Origin: Duganella aquatilis
GTDB taxonomy: Bacteria > Pseudomonadota > Gammaproteobacteria > Burkholderiales > Burkholderiaceae_D
Assembly: GCF_009674565.1 (NCBI RefSeq)
Contig: NZ_WKJL01000013.1
Span: 1-64,000, forward strand
Length of the DNA: 64,000 bases
Reading direction: 5' to 3'
Shown: positions 33,361 through 43,705 of the stretch, in pieces
Layout: each line of letters begins with the position of its first letter
How positions within the stretch are numbered: position 1 is the first letter of the stretch
Program-made: the position numbers and the translations under genes
The notes under the pieces: model-generated
Told to the model about the DNA's origin: nothing
The model's input: only the letters and a program-made list of their open reading frames with translations
The model's database searches: none

Positions 33361-36300
33361 GCTGCGTCCTCGCCTTCAATGCGGGCTACGGTGATAGATT
33401 GGTCCATCCAGTCGGCCAGCGGGCGATACAGGGCGTGCGAGACGTCGTGGAAATCCGGCTCGGCGCTGAGGGCCGCATAGTCCGGCCACATGCGCTTGAG
33501 GCACAGGTCTTCGCTTTCGCCGCCGATATCGAAGCCGCCGTCGTAGACCGCGCGCGCATCGCCTTCCTGCACCAGCGCCAGCGCCGTCTTGCAGGCGGTG
33601 GGCAGCGGACGGTTCATGCCATCGCGCCACAGGCACACCAGTTCGCGCAAGGCTTCCTGCGCCAGTTCCGGCGCCAGCGGCTGCATGGTGACGATGGCGT
33701 CGCGCGCCACCAGGTGGCCGGTGACCTGCATGCCGGTGGCCGAAACCGCCAGCTGGCGCAGCCACATCGCGATCAGCTTGTCGCCGCGCGGCTTGCCCTG
33801 CTTGTCCGCCACACGCGACGACATCTGTGCCAGCCACACGGTTTCGCTGCCGTTGCTGCGCAGCTGGTCGATCCAGTCGTCCAGCGGCACGCTGGCCAGC
33901 ATCAGGTTCAGCGCCACTTTCGGCGCCGGCAGTTCGTAGTGCTGACGCAACGTCAGCCACGCGCAGCGCACCGGCACCAGCGCCTCCACCAGCTGATGCT
34001 GGTACTGCTGGCCGATCAGGCCAATCGGCAGCACGCCTTCGCGCGCCAGACGCTCGGCGCGCTGGGTCAGTTTGTCGTAGACCTGGTCGATTTCCTCCGG
34101 CGTTTCGGCGTCGTCGAGCATGGTGTCTTCCAGCAGATAGCGTTCCAGCGCGTTGAGCGAGAACGGCTCTTCGTCCTCGCCCACCAGCGCGGCCTCGCCG
34201 AACATCACGCCGAGCCGCTGGCGGAAGAAGAAGCGCACCGGCTGGCGCAGGAAGTTGTGCAGGCTGCCCAGCTTCAGGCGGAACTTGTCGTCGATGTCAA
34301 ACGGCGGCAGTTCGATGGTGTCGCCGCTCCGCGTTTCCGCGCCGTGCGCTTCGCGCCATTCGCGCGCATAAGTCAGCAGGCCGCCATCTTCAAAATAGCG
34401 GCGGCTGAACGGCTGCAAGGCGTGTTCGGTGGTGCGCTGTTTCAGGTCCAGCCGCCAGCCGCTGACCAGGTAATCGCGCAGCTGCGACACCAGCACCGAC
34501 GGCGGCTGTTCGCTGTTGTCCCGCACATTACGTCCGACCCAGCTGATATACAGTTTGTCGCGCGCGGCCAGCACGGCTTCCAGCATCAGGTAGCGGTCGT
34601 CGTCGCGGCGCGAGCGGTCGCCTGGACGGGCCATGCCCGGCTGCGCCAGCAGGTCGAAGTCGGCCTTCGGTGCGCGGCGCGGGAAATCGCCGTCGTTCAT
34701 GCCAAGCAGGCAGACCACGCGGAACGGCACGGCGCGCATCGGCATCAGCGTGCAGAAGGTCACGCCACCGGAGACGAATTGGTGGTTCAGCGTCGGCTCG
34801 TCCATCAGTCCGAGCCAGGCTTCGCGCAGCACAGCCAGCGGCACGGCTTCTTCGTAGGCTGCGCCTTCGCAGGTGTCCAGCCATTTTTTCAGGGCGTCGT
34901 CCAGTTGGGCCAGCGTCAGGCGGTCGTTCTCTTCGTTGGCCTTGAAGAAGGTGGCCAGCAGTGCGCGCGCCTGCACGCCCCACTCGGCCGGCGAACGCGA
35001 TTCGGCCAGCACGGCGCGCCAGTGCAGCAGCGCTTCCACCAGCTGCGCCAGCGAGCCGGCCAGCGCGGCATCCAGGCCGCCCACTTCGCCGTAAGGTTCG
35101 ATGCCGGCGAAGCTGTCGCCGGCGCCGCTGGCATAGCCCAGCAGCATGCGGCGCACGCCGAAGATCCAGGCATTCTGCTCGCCGGCCGGGCCCAGGCCAA
35201 GGCCGCTGCGGTGCTGCTGGTCCAGCCCCCAGCGTACGCCCGAGCCTTCGATCCAGCGACCCAAGGTGGGCAGGTCGTCGTCGTGCAGGCCGAACCGGGC
35301 AGCCAGCGCCGGCACGTCCAGCAGGTCGCGCACTTCGCTCTGGCGGCAGCGCTGCTGCGGCAGGCGCAGCAGCCATTCCAGCGCCACCAGCAGCGGATTG
35401 ACGCTGCGGTCGTTGACGTCGCCGATCTCGAACGGGATGTAGCGCGCATCGCTGCGGCGGTGCTGGGCGAATACGGCGTGGATCGCGGCCGAGAAGGTGT
35501 CGATGTCCGGCACCATCACCACCACGTCGCGCGGCCGCAGCGGACGGCCGCCGTGCTCCGCGTCGGCGAACATTTGCAGCAGCTGGTCGTGCAGCACTTC
35601 CACTTCGCGCTGCACGCTGTGGGTGACGTGGAATTCGATCGAACGGTCGCCCTCGTCCGGCGGAATGCCGGGGTGCTCGGCCAGCGGCAGCAGCTCGCGC
35701 ACGGCGGCCTGCACCTGCGTCAGCAGCGTGTCGCCGTCGCCGTCGCTGAACAGGTCCACCCGCAGCGGCGCGACATCGTCCTCGTTGGCGGCGGCGCTGG
35801 CCTGCGCCGCCTCGTCGAATTCATCCAGCATGCGGACGAAGTCGCGGCCCTGCCGCCCCCAGCTGGCCAGCAGCGGATGGCTGTGCGCGTGCAGTTCTTC
35901 CAGCGGAATCTGGCCCAGGTCCTGGCCGTTGCGCAGCTGCTGGCGGCGGTGCGCGCTGCGCAGCAAATCGCGGCCTTCGATGATGTCGCCCCAGTAGTAC
36001 TGGCAGGGATTCGGCACCGCCAGCAGCACCTGCGTGTGGCGCGCCAGCGAAGCCAGCGCCTGCAAGGTCTGGAACGGCAGCGCCGACACGCCAAAGATCA
36101 CCACCCGGCGCGGCAAACGGCCCAGCGGCGTTTCGCCGGCGGCGCTGGCGCGCACGAATTCGGTGTGCACCGTGGCGCGGCCCAGGCCACGCTCATGCGG
36201 CTCGACGTCGGCGATGACGGCGCGCCACAACTGCCCCTGCCAGCGCCGGTCTTCCGGCAGCGGCGTGACGTCGCCGCGCGCGTTGCGCAGTTGGTCGCAG

Positions 36301-36776
36301 CCGGCGGCCCAGTCGTCCAGCCAGTCGGCGCGGTAGACCTGGTATTGGTCGAACAAGTCGGCCAGGCGTTCAGCCAGTTGCAGGCGGCGCTCCGCTTCGC
36401 CATCCGACAGAAAGTGTCGCAGCGGGGCGAAGACGGGATCGGCCAGCAGGGTCGGCAACAGGCGCATCAGGCGCCAGGTCAGCGGTCCCTTGTCGAAGGC
36501 GGAGATGGGCGGCACGCTGTCGCGTCCCAGCATGCCGCGGTAGGCGTCCCACAGGAAGCGCGCCGGCAGCGCCACGCGCGAGGCGGCGCAGATGCCGATT
36601 TCCTCGGCCAGCGCGATTTTCAGCCATTCGGCCACGCCGTTGGACTGCACCAGGAAGATTTCGGACTCCAGCGCCCCGAGCGGGTGGTTGCGCAGCCATT
36701 GGAAGACGGCGGCGCGCAACTGTTCCATCTGATTGCCGTGCAAAATCAGCAGGCCGGGGGTGATGCCAGAAGTCAT
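33357..36776 (-). CDS. recC: Exodeoxyribonuclease V gamma subunit RecC
   Basis: RecC holds the complex together and recognises Chi. The 1139-residue protein begins LLILHGNQMEQLRAAVFQWL with SEIFLVQSNGVAEWLKIALA, the RecC signature, and has CLLGMNDGDFPRRAPKADFD and DDRYLMLEAVLAARDKLYIS near the middle-to-end. The ATG at 36776 is chosen over the TTG at 36788, which has nothing to recommend it. It is the first gene of the recC-recB-recD operon. Size agrees with E. coli RecC (1122). The Chi sequence recognised by this enzyme cannot be deduced by eye. Confidence 0.95.
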   Translation of the reverse strand: MTSGITPGLLILHGNQMEQLRAAVFQWLRNHPLGALESEIFLVQSNGVAEWLKIALAEEIGICAASRVALPARFLWDAYRGMLGRDSVPPISAFDKGPLTWRLMRLLPTLLADPVFAPLRHFLSDGEAERRLQLAERLADLFDQYQVYRADWLDDWAAGCDQLRNARGDVTPLPEDRRWQGQLWRAVIADVEPHERGLGRATVHTEFVRASAAGETPLGRLPRRVVIFGVSALPFQTLQALASLARHTQVLLAVPNPCQYYWGDIIEGRDLLRSAHRRQQLRNGQDLGQIPLEELHAHSHPLLASWGRQGRDFVRMLDEFDEAAQASAAANEDDVAPLRVDLFSDGDGDTLLTQVQAAVRELLPLAEHPGIPPDEGDRSIEFHVTHSVQREVEVLHDQLLQMFADAEHGGRPLRPRDVVVMVPDIDTFSAAIHAVFAQHRRSDARYIPFEIGDVNDRSVNPLLVALEWLLRLPQQRCRQSEVRDLLDVPALAARFGLHDDDLPTLGRWIEGSGVRWGLDQQHRSGLGLGPAGEQNAWIFGVRRMLLGYASGAGDSFAGIEPYGEVGGLDAALAGSLAQLVEALLHWRAVLAESRSPAEWGVQARALLATFFKANEENDRLTLAQLDDALKKWLDTCEGAAYEEAVPLAVLREAWLGLMDEPTLNHQFVSGGVTFCTLMPMRAVPFRVVCLLGMNDGDFPRRAPKADFDLLAQPGMARPGDRSRRDDDRYLMLEAVLAARDKLYISWVGRNVRDNSEQPPSVLVSQLRDYLVSGWRLDLKQRTTEHALQPFSRRYFEDGGLLTYAREWREAHGAETRSGDTIELPPFDIDDKFRLKLGSLHNFLRQPVRFFFRQRLGVMFGEAALVGEDEEPFSLNALERYLLEDTMLDDAETPEEIDQVYDKLTQRAERLAREGVLPIGLIGQQYQHQLVEALVPVRCAWLTLRQHYELPAPKVALNLMLASVPLDDWIDQLRSNGSETVWLAQMSSRVADKQGKPRGDKLIAMWLRQLAVSATGMQVTGHLVARDAIVTMQPLAPELAQEALRELVCLWRDGMNRPLPTACKTALALVQEGDARAVYDGGFDIGGESEDLCLKRMWPDYAALSAEPDFHDVSHALYRPLADWMDQSITVARIEGEDAA

Positions 36777-36812
36777 AGAGCTCTTCAACGTTAGCGAGGC
36801 TCTATTATCGCT

Positions 36813-39800
36813 CTAGCCCGGATCGTATGCCAGCAGTTCCTGCTCGATATGGTGATCCAGCACCGTCAGCATGGCGCGCAGTTCCTGCACCAGGCGCTGG
36901 GCATTGGCCATGCCGGTGTCGTTGCGCACCTGTTCCAGCGCATAGCAGAGGTTCCCGAACTGCATGGCGCCGACCGCGCGCGCGGACGACTTGATGCGAT
37001 GGCCCAGCTCCGCCAGGTGCGCCAGGTCTTCCATTGCCAGCGCCTCGTCGAGTTCCTGCAGGCCGTCGCGCGCGGAACTCAGGAACAGCAGCGCGTATTT
37101 GCGCATCTTGTCCGGCTTGCCGCCGAAGGTTTGCGCCAGCGCTTCCAGGTCGAACAGCTCGGCCGGCGTCTCGGCCGGTGCAACGGGAACCGCAACCGGA
37201 GCCACCGCCGGCGCGGACGGCGCCATCTGGCGCGGCACGAACACCGGCGACTGCGGCATCATGGTCACGCCCGCCGGCACCGAGAAATACGACGGCGGCG
37301 GTGGCGACGGCTTGCGCACGGCGGGGGCCGTCCGCGCCCGCTGGCCCATCCACCTGGCCAGCATGTTAAACAGCAGCTTGGGCGCGATCGGCTTGGTCAG
37401 GAATTCGTCCATGCCGGCGTCCAGGCAGCGCTGCTGGTCGTCGCGGCCGGCGTTGGCGGTCATGGCGATGATCAGCGTGGCCGACAGCTTGGGGTGCGCG
37501 CGGATCAGGCGCGTGGCCTCGTAGCCGTCCATCACCGGCATCTGCACATCCATCAGCACGCAGTCGAAGCGCTCCTTGAGCAGCAGGTCGATCGCCTCCT
37601 TGCCGTTGTTGGCCACGCAGACCGTGGCGCCGACGTCTTCCAGCAACTCCTGCCCCACCTGCTGGCTGAAGATATTGTCCTCGACCAGCAGCACCGAGGC
37701 GCCGCGTATGCTGTCCAGCACATCCGGCTGCACCGTTTCGCTGCTCGGCGCCAGGAAGTGCACGCCCTTGGCCAGCCGCGCCGTGAACCAGAAGGTGCTG
37801 CCCTGCCCCGGCGTGCTGTCGACGCCGACGCCGCCGCCCATCAGTTCCGCCAGCTGCTTGCTGATCACCAGTCCCAGGCCGGTGCCGCCGTAGCGCCGCG
37901 TGGTCGAGGTGTCCGCCTGGTGGAAGGACTGGAACAGCTGCGCCACCTGTTGTTCCGACATGCCGATGCCGTGGTCGATCACTTCGAAGCGCACCATGAT
38001 GTGGCTGTCGCGCTCCTCCAGCGCCCGTGCGCGGACGATCACCTTGCCGTTCTCGGAAAACTTGATGGCGTTGCTGGTGAAGTTCAGCAGCACCTGCTCC
38101 AGCCGCAGCGGATCGCCGCGCAGCTGATACGACAGGCCCGGTCCGATTTCATACACCAGTTCCAGCCTGCGCTCATGCGCATTCTCGCCCAGCTGGCCGG
38201 AGATATTGGCCAGCAGCGAGTCGAGCGTGAAGTCGAGCACCTCCAGGTCCATCTTGCCGGCTTCGATCTTCGAAAAATCCAGGATATCGTTGATGATGCC
38301 CAGCAGGTGCTGGCCGGAGTGGTAAATCTTCTGCAGGTAATCGCGCTGCTTGGGATGCGTCACCGACTTCAGCGCCAGGTGCGCCATGCCGATGATGGAG
38401 TTCATCGGCGTGCGGATCTCGTGGCTCATATTGGACAGGAAGTCGCTCTTGGCCTGGTTGGCCGCATCCGCCTCGTCCTTCAGCTGGTGCAGCGCCGTGA
38501 CGTCGGTCGACAGACCGATCACCGCCCAGTAGGAGCGCCCCAGCTCCACCGGCATCTTCACCGTCCACAGGTGCTGGAGCACGCCGTCGCGGCCGACAAA
38601 CTGCGCCTCGCCCGAGTGTTTGACATTGCTGGCGAGGACAGGCTGGTCCAGCGCCCATTCGGCGTCCGCCTGGGCCGCCGGCATCACCTCCGAGTCGCGC
38701 TTGCCGATGATCTCCCGCACCGGCAGGCCGATGCACTCGGCCTTGCGCGCATTGACGTAGATATAGCGGCGGTCGTTATCCTTCATGTACACATGGGCGT
38801 CGACGTTGTTCAGCACCGTATCGAGCAGCACGCCCTGCTTGATGGCGCGGCGGCGCGATGCATACAGCACGAACACATAGCTGTACAACAGCAGCATGCC
38901 GGCAAAGCCGGTCAGCGCGGCCAGCGACGGGAAATACAGGTCGAAGCCGCTCAACAGCGCGTCCTTGCGCACGCGGAACTGCGCCTTCCACAAGCTGCCG
39001 TTGAAATCGATCGGCAGCGTGGCCTCCAGGTATTCGGCGCGCTGGCCCGCCGGCAGCGGCATTGGCGTCAACGCCCCGGTGTCGGAGTACAGCAGGCGGT
39101 CGGTATTCTCGATGACCAGGCGGCGCTGATCGGCGCTGGCGCTGCCGTCGGAATACAGGGTCAGATGCACGTCGCGCACGGTCATCTCGTCGACGGCGCC
39201 CTGCACCAGCCGGGGAATGCTGAAGCCCGCGCCCACCGTTCCCAGATAAGCGGCGCGGCGTTCGGCCACGGTGTCCAGCGGCAGGCCGCGGCGGTAGACC
39301 GGCAGCCGCACGCCCAGCCCGTAGTGCGGCGTCGGCAGCTGGAACAGAATCGGTTCGCCGGTGGCGCCCACCCGGCCGCTGTCGCGCGAGGCATCCAGCA
39401 TGGCGGCGATGGCCGCGCTGGCGGCGATGTCGACGCCATGCCGTTGCCGCAGGATGATGTCCGGCTCCAGGTAAGTCAGCACGGCGTAGTACGGACGCCG
39501 TCCCGGCGGCGTGATGTCGAACTGCGGATAGCCCTCGGCGCGCACCGACGCCACGAACTGGTCGCGCTGCGCGTCGCTGATTCTCGGCGCCCAGGTCAAT
39601 GCCTCGATCGCGGGAAAGTGGCGCGGCGTGTCGAGGCTGGCCACGTACTGGTGGAACTGGCTGCGCCTGATGTTGTCCGATGTCTGGAACAGCGCGGCCA
39701 GCGCGCGCGTCAGGTCCGCATAGGATTTGATGCGCGCGGAAATGCCGTACTGCGTGCTGCGCGCCAGGTTTTCAAACATTTGCGAGGCGTCCTCATCCAC

Positions 39801-39920
39801 GGTGCGCGAGGCCGCGCCGTACAGCACCGCCCCCATGCAAGCGGCCAAGGCAAAACCGACGCCCCAGAACACCAGGCGCGCGCGTCGGTTTGCCGACCTT
39901 CTATCAGCGGATTTCAGCAT
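36813..39920 (-). CDS. CHASE-PAS hybrid histidine kinase with receiver and HPt domains
   Basis: The 1035-residue membrane kinase has a first membrane helix (about 16-37), a periplasmic CHASE domain (about 80-300: [40 protein letters not shown]), a second helix (about 343-365), a PAS domain (about 378-490), HisKA with the phosphorylated His in [20 protein letters not shown] near 500, an ATPase domain ([20 protein letters not shown]), a receiver with Asp in [16 protein letters not shown] near 790, and a C-terminal HPt with [15 protein letters not shown] near 970. This is a full internal phosphorelay; the final response regulator is not adjacent. CHASE domains sense small extracellular ligands. 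The gene is upstream of, and divergent from, the PHP hydrolase gene. Confidence 0.92.
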   Translation of the reverse strand: MLKSADRRSANRRARLVFWGVGFALAACMGAVLYGAASRTVDEDASQMFENLARSTQYGISARIKSYADLTRALAALFQTSDNIRRSQFHQYVASLDTPRHFPAIEALTWAPRISDAQRDQFVASVRAEGYPQFDITPPGRRPYYAVLTYLEPDIILRQRHGVDIAASAAIAAMLDASRDSGRVGATGEPILFQLPTPHYGLGVRLPVYRRGLPLDTVAERRAAYLGTVGAGFSIPRLVQGAVDEMTVRDVHLTLYSDGSASADQRRLVIENTDRLLYSDTGALTPMPLPAGQRAEYLEATLPIDFNGSLWKAQFRVRKDALLSGFDLYFPSLAALTGFAGMLLLYSYVFVLYASRRRAIKQGVLLDTVLNNVDAHVYMKDNDRRYIYVNARKAECIGLPVREIIGKRDSEVMPAAQADAEWALDQPVLASNVKHSGEAQFVGRDGVLQHLWTVKMPVELGRSYWAVIGLSTDVTALHQLKDEADAANQAKSDFLSNMSHEIRTPMNSIIGMAHLALKSVTHPKQRDYLQKIYHSGQHLLGIINDILDFSKIEAGKMDLEVLDFTLDSLLANISGQLGENAHERRLELVYEIGPGLSYQLRGDPLRLEQVLLNFTSNAIKFSENGKVIVRARALEERDSHIMVRFEVIDHGIGMSEQQVAQLFQSFHQADTSTTRRYGGTGLGLVISKQLAELMGGGVGVDSTPGQGSTFWFTARLAKGVHFLAPSSETVQPDVLDSIRGASVLLVEDNIFSQQVGQELLEDVGATVCVANNGKEAIDLLLKERFDCVLMDVQMPVMDGYEATRLIRAHPKLSATLIIAMTANAGRDDQQRCLDAGMDEFLTKPIAPKLLFNMLARWMGQRARTAPAVRKPSPPPPSYFSVPAGVTMMPQSPVFVPRQMAPSAPAVAPVAVPVAPAETPAELFDLEALAQTFGGKPDKMRKYALLFLSSARDGLQELDEALAMEDLAHLAELGHRIKSSARAVGAMQFGNLCYALEQVRNDTGMANAQRLVQELRAMLTVLDHHIEQELLAYDPG

Positions 39921-40094
39921 GCACGATCACTTTAAAAGCGGAAATTATTTGCATCACAGCAGCATACTATCAATGCTGCGCACGAACCAGAGAAAGAATT
40001 GGTGAGAATTCAGCCGAGGTTGCTATCGAAAATGAAGGGAACCTTATGCCGCAAGGCGCACTCTAAGAGATGAGGCTGTCTCATGGAGGCGAAC

Positions 40095-41642
40095 ATGCGA
40101 AAAAATTTCATGTTGCCGATGGCGCTCGTTGCGATGATGCACATGCCGCATGCGGCCGAGGAAGAGCACGGTTTCGATGCCGTGCTGCAAACGCCATTCC
40201 ACGGCATCAGCAACAGCGTGCGCACGGCAACCATGCAATTCTCCGCGCCCGACGTCGGGCCGCAAAAACTGCGCTGGCAGCTGGAACTTTTGCCCCGGCA
40301 TGACGACACCGTGGTGCGCACCTGGCGCGGCAACCAGACGCTTGCCGGCGGCAAGGCGGCGGTCACGCTGCGCTGGCGGGCGAATGTTGCCACCGGCGTC
40401 TACCGCCTGCGCTTGCGCGCCAGCCTGGACGGCGGCAGCGAGACCGAACAGAGCTGGCCGGTGGCGGTGGACACGGCGGCGGCGCCGACCGTGTCCCGCC
40501 GCGCGTCCGCCGCCCCGCCCCCATACGACATCTACCTGGGCAATCTGCACAGCCAGACCAACCACAGCGACGGCGGTGGCGCGCTCGACCATTGCAGCGG
40601 CGCGCAGGAGCCGCAGTCCGGCGCCTTCGGCCCGAGCGACGCCTATACCTACGCCGGGCAGCACGGCCTCGACTTCCTGATGACCTCCGAACACAACCAT
40701 ATGTACGACGGCTCGGACGGCACCAACCAGCAGGCGGACGCCAACGCCGCCCGCGCCTTGTTCCAGGACGGCCTGCGCCAGGCGGCCAGCTGGCGCGACG
40801 CGCACCGCAGCTTCCTGGCGCTGTACGGCCAGGAATGGGGCGTCATCAACCACGGCGGCCACCTCAACATCCTCAACGCCGACGCCCTGCTCGGCTGGGA
40901 GCGCAACGCCCAGGGCGACCTGCTGGCCGATCAGGAGACGCCGAAGAACGACTACAACGCCCTCTACACGCTGATGCGCGAGCGCGGCTGGTTCGGCCAG
41001 TTCAACCATCCGCAGCACGACCAGTTCGCCATCAACGGCAGGCCGCTGGCGTGGACCGGCGATGGCGACGCCAGCATGCTGCTGTGCGAAGTGATGAACA
41101 GCAGCGCGTTTTCCAGCAAGACCGACGAAAGCGAAACGCGCCACAGCAACTTCGAAGCGGGCTGTAACAGCCTGCTGGAAGCCGGCTACCACCTGGCGTT
41201 CAGCAGCAACCAGGACAACCATTGCGCCAACTGGGGCGCGGCCTATTCGAACCGAACGGCCGTGCTGTTGCCCCGCAACACGCCGCTGACGCCGGCGTCC
41301 CTGCTGGAGGCGCTGCAAGCGCGCCGCGTCTACGCCACGATGGACAAGCACGCGCAACTGATCTTCACCGCCAACGGCCGCATGATGGGCGAGCGCATGC
41401 AAAATCGCGGCAGGCTGACGCTGCAGGCGCGGTACGTCAGCCACGGCGGCCGCAGCGTCGCTGCTGTCAGCATATTTCACGGCGTTCCCGGCCGCAATGG
41501 CCAGGTCGCCGCTCTGGGCAGCCAGTTGAAACGCACGCTGACGCCATTACCGGGCGAACATTTTTATTACGCCAGAGTCACGCAGGACGACGGCAAAATG
41601 CTGTGGAGCGCTCCGATTTGGGTAACACAATTATCACCATGA
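40095..41642 (+). CDS. Exported PHP-domain metallohydrolase (CehA/McbA-like)
   Basis: The 515-residue protein has a short signal peptide (MRKNFMLPMALVAMMHMPHA), a beta-rich N-terminal part and a PHP-type metal-binding domain: YLGNLHSQTNHSDGGG, DFLMTSEHNHMYDG, LYGQEWGVINHGGHLNI, GWFGQFNHPQHDQFAING and FSSNQDNHCANWG. The clustered His and Asp residues match a multinuclear metal site. Related proteins include phosphoesterases and CehA-type carbamate hydrolases, so the reaction here is uncertain. The start at 40095 has GGAGG six bases upstream. It stands alone, divergent from the CHASE kinase; its 3' side is an AT-rich gap. Confidence 0.75.
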   Translation: MRKNFMLPMALVAMMHMPHAAEEEHGFDAVLQTPFHGISNSVRTATMQFSAPDVGPQKLRWQLELLPRHDDTVVRTWRGNQTLAGGKAAVTLRWRANVATGVYRLRLRASLDGGSETEQSWPVAVDTAAAPTVSRRASAAPPPYDIYLGNLHSQTNHSDGGGALDHCSGAQEPQSGAFGPSDAYTYAGQHGLDFLMTSEHNHMYDGSDGTNQQADANAARALFQDGLRQAASWRDAHRSFLALYGQEWGVINHGGHLNILNADALLGWERNAQGDLLADQETPKNDYNALYTLMRERGWFGQFNHPQHDQFAINGRPLAWTGDGDASMLLCEVMNSSAFSSKTDESETRHSNFEAGCNSLLEAGYHLAFSSNQDNHCANWGAAYSNRTAVLLPRNTPLTPASLLEALQARRVYATMDKHAQLIFTANGRMMGERMQNRGRLTLQARYVSHGGRSVAAVSIFHGVPGRNGQVAALGSQLKRTLTPLPGEHFYYARVTQDDGKMLWSAPIWVTQLSP

Positions 41643-41772
41643 GATGCCGTCAATCGTGCGCTGTGGAAAATTTAATTCCGATAATATTTTTATTGCTAGA
41701 AAAGTTGAAATGACAGTTATTAAAACGATAAAATACAGGCTGAAACGACGGTGCCGCAACGCACAAAATTGC

Positions 41773-41800
41773 TTGACTCCGCCCATTACAAGAGTATCTT
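41773..41800 (+). promoter_or_regulatory. Possible sigma-70-type promoter for the REC-GGDEF-EAL / poly-HAMP kinase operon
   Basis: TTGACT (41773-41778) and TATCTT (41795-41800) are spaced by 16 bases in an AT-rich 191-base gap and lie 33 bases before the GTG start at 41834. Both boxes match the consensus at four or five of six positions. Confidence 0.45.
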
Positions 41801-41833
41801 TTACCTTCCAAACCGCTACCGTCCTCAGCCGCC

Positions 41834-43702
41834 GTGCAGATCCCAAAAGTTCTTCTCGTCAATGACGACCAGGCCAGCCTGTATGCCCTGGAAAGCTTGC
41901 TGCTGGATGCGGCCGATCAGCATTTATATGAGCTGATCACCGCCGGCTCGGGCAAGGAAGCGCTGCGCCATGTGCTGCGCCACGAGTTCGCCGTGATCCT
42001 GTTGGACGTCAGCATGCCCGGCATGGACGGCTTTGAAACGGCCGAAGCGATCCACTCCCATCCGCGTTCGGCCGGCACGCCCATCATCTTCATCACCGCC
42101 CACTATGCGGATGAACTGAACCGCCTGAAGGCTTATCAGAAAGGCGCGGCCGACTACCTGTTCACGCCGGTGATTCCGCAGATCCTGCAGGCCAAGGTGG
42201 CGGTGTTTGTCGAGATCGCGGCCAAGAGCATGCAGCTGCGCATCAAAAGCGATGAACTGGCGCGCCTCAACCAGGACTTGCACGTGCAGCGCCTGCAAGA
42301 CCTGGAACGCATCAACGCCGAGCTGGAACTGGAAATCAAGGAACGCAAACAGGCCGAACAGCGCGCCCACGAATTGTCCACGCGCGATGTGCTGACCAAC
42401 CTGCTCAACCGCCGCGCGCTGATCCAGCAGCTGGAACACGCCGTCGCCAGCGCCGACCGCAGCGGCATCGGCTTCGCGCTGCTGTTCCTCGATCTGGACA
42501 AGTTCAAGCAGGTCAACGATCACTACGGCCATGAGGCTGGCGACGAGCTGCTGCGCCAGGTCGCGGCGCGGCTGATGGCGGCGGTGCGCGTGGCCGACAT
42601 CGTCGCGCGCCTGGGCGGCGATGAATTCGTCGTGCTCATCGAAGGCAAATCCGCCTCAGCCAACGCCGCGCGCGTCGGCCGCAAGATCGAGATGGCGTGC
42701 GCGCTGCCGTTCGACATCGGCAGCAACCGCTTGAAGACCGCGGCCAGCATCGGCATCGCGCTATACCCGGAAGACGGCGCCAACGCCCAGGCGTTGATGA
42801 AGAACGCCGACACGGCGATGTACCACGCCAAGCAGCACACCGCGACGCCGGTGCAGTTCTTCCACGAAGAGCTGAACGTGCGCGAGCGCGAACGCGAACA
42901 ATGGACGCTGGAACTGCGCAAGGCGCTGGCGATGGGGCAGCTGGAGTTACGCTACCAGCCGCAGGTCGACCTGCGCAGTGGCGATGTGGTGGCGGCCGAA
43001 GCGCTGCTGTACTGGCGCCATCCGCTGCGCGGCCTGATGGAAGCGGCGCAATTCCTGCCGCAGGTGCAGGAGCGAGCGCTGCTCGACCGCGTCGACGCCT
43101 GGGTGGCCACGCAAAGCTGCGCGCAGGCCTCGCTGTGGCAAAGCCTGAGCCGCAACGTGCAAGGCCCGCCGCTGTGCATCTGGATCAACCTCGCGACGCC
43201 GCAACTGCACGCGGACCTGCCGCAGGCGCTGCTGCCGGTGATGCGCAAGCACGGCCTGCCGCCGGGCAGCATCGGCATCGAACTCAATGAAAAGCTGCTG
43301 TTCGGTCCCACCGAGACACTGGCGCCGCTGCTGACGCAGCTGCAAAGCATCGGCGTGCGCGTCGCGCTCGACGATTTCGGCAGCGCGCGCTCGTCGCTGG
43401 CCGCCTGCAAGCGCTGGCAGCTCAACGCGCTGAAGATCGACAGCAGCTTCGTGCACGGCATCGGCAACGACGAAGGCGGCACCGACATCGTGGCGGCAGT
43501 GGTGCATCTGGCGAAAGCGCTGTCGATGCGCGTAATTGCGCTCGGCGTCGCCACCCGGCAGCAGCTGGAAGTGCTGCAGGAGCTGGGCTGCCACGCCTGC
43601 CAGGGCGATCTGTTTTATCCGCCGCTGCCGGCCGCCGGCCTGCTGGAACAAACAAGCGACACTCTTATCAACTCACCTTCCCTCCTAAGCAACGAGGAAT
43701 AA
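41834..43702 (+). CDS. Response regulator with GGDEF and altered EAL domain
   Basis: The 622-residue protein has an N-terminal receiver ([20 protein letters not shown], phospho-Asp in [20 protein letters not shown] near residue 58), a coiled-coil linker ([20 protein letters not shown]), an intact GGDEF domain (GGDEF near 262) and an EAL domain ([10 protein letters not shown] near 388). In the EAL domain, IELNEKLL and [11 protein letters not shown] keep their acidic residues, but the catalytic AEGVET reads ALGVATRQQ near 569, which removes the general-base Glu. The protein should make c-di-GMP when phosphorylated; it is probably not a phosphodiesterase. It starts at GTG 41834 and lies three bases before the poly-HAMP kinase gene, which is its likely phosphodonor. 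Confidence 0.88.
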   Translation: MQIPKVLLVNDDQASLYALESLLLDAADQHLYELITAGSGKEALRHVLRHEFAVILLDVSMPGMDGFETAEAIHSHPRSAGTPIIFITAHYADELNRLKAYQKGAADYLFTPVIPQILQAKVAVFVEIAAKSMQLRIKSDELARLNQDLHVQRLQDLERINAELELEIKERKQAEQRAHELSTRDVLTNLLNRRALIQQLEHAVASADRSGIGFALLFLDLDKFKQVNDHYGHEAGDELLRQVAARLMAAVRVADIVARLGGDEFVVLIEGKSASANAARVGRKIEMACALPFDIGSNRLKTAASIGIALYPEDGANAQALMKNADTAMYHAKQHTATPVQFFHEELNVREREREQWTLELRKALAMGQLELRYQPQVDLRSGDVVAAEALLYWRHPLRGLMEAAQFLPQVQERALLDRVDAWVATQSCAQASLWQSLSRNVQGPPLCIWINLATPQLHADLPQALLPVMRKHGLPPGSIGIELNEKLLFGPTETLAPLLTQLQSIGVRVALDDFGSARSSLAACKRWQLNALKIDSSFVHGIGNDEGGTDIVAAVVHLAKALSMRVIALGVATRQQLEVLQELGCHACQGDLFYPPLPAAGLLEQTSDTLINSPSLLSNEE

Positions 43703-43705
43703 GCT

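Noticed and set aside
33330..36794. Plus-strand open frame of 1154 codons over recC
   Set aside because: Exactly antisense to recC with Gln/Arg/His-rich shadow composition. Other long antisense frames (36849-39935, 50885-53620, 55105-57948, 46046-48598) were rejected for the same reason.
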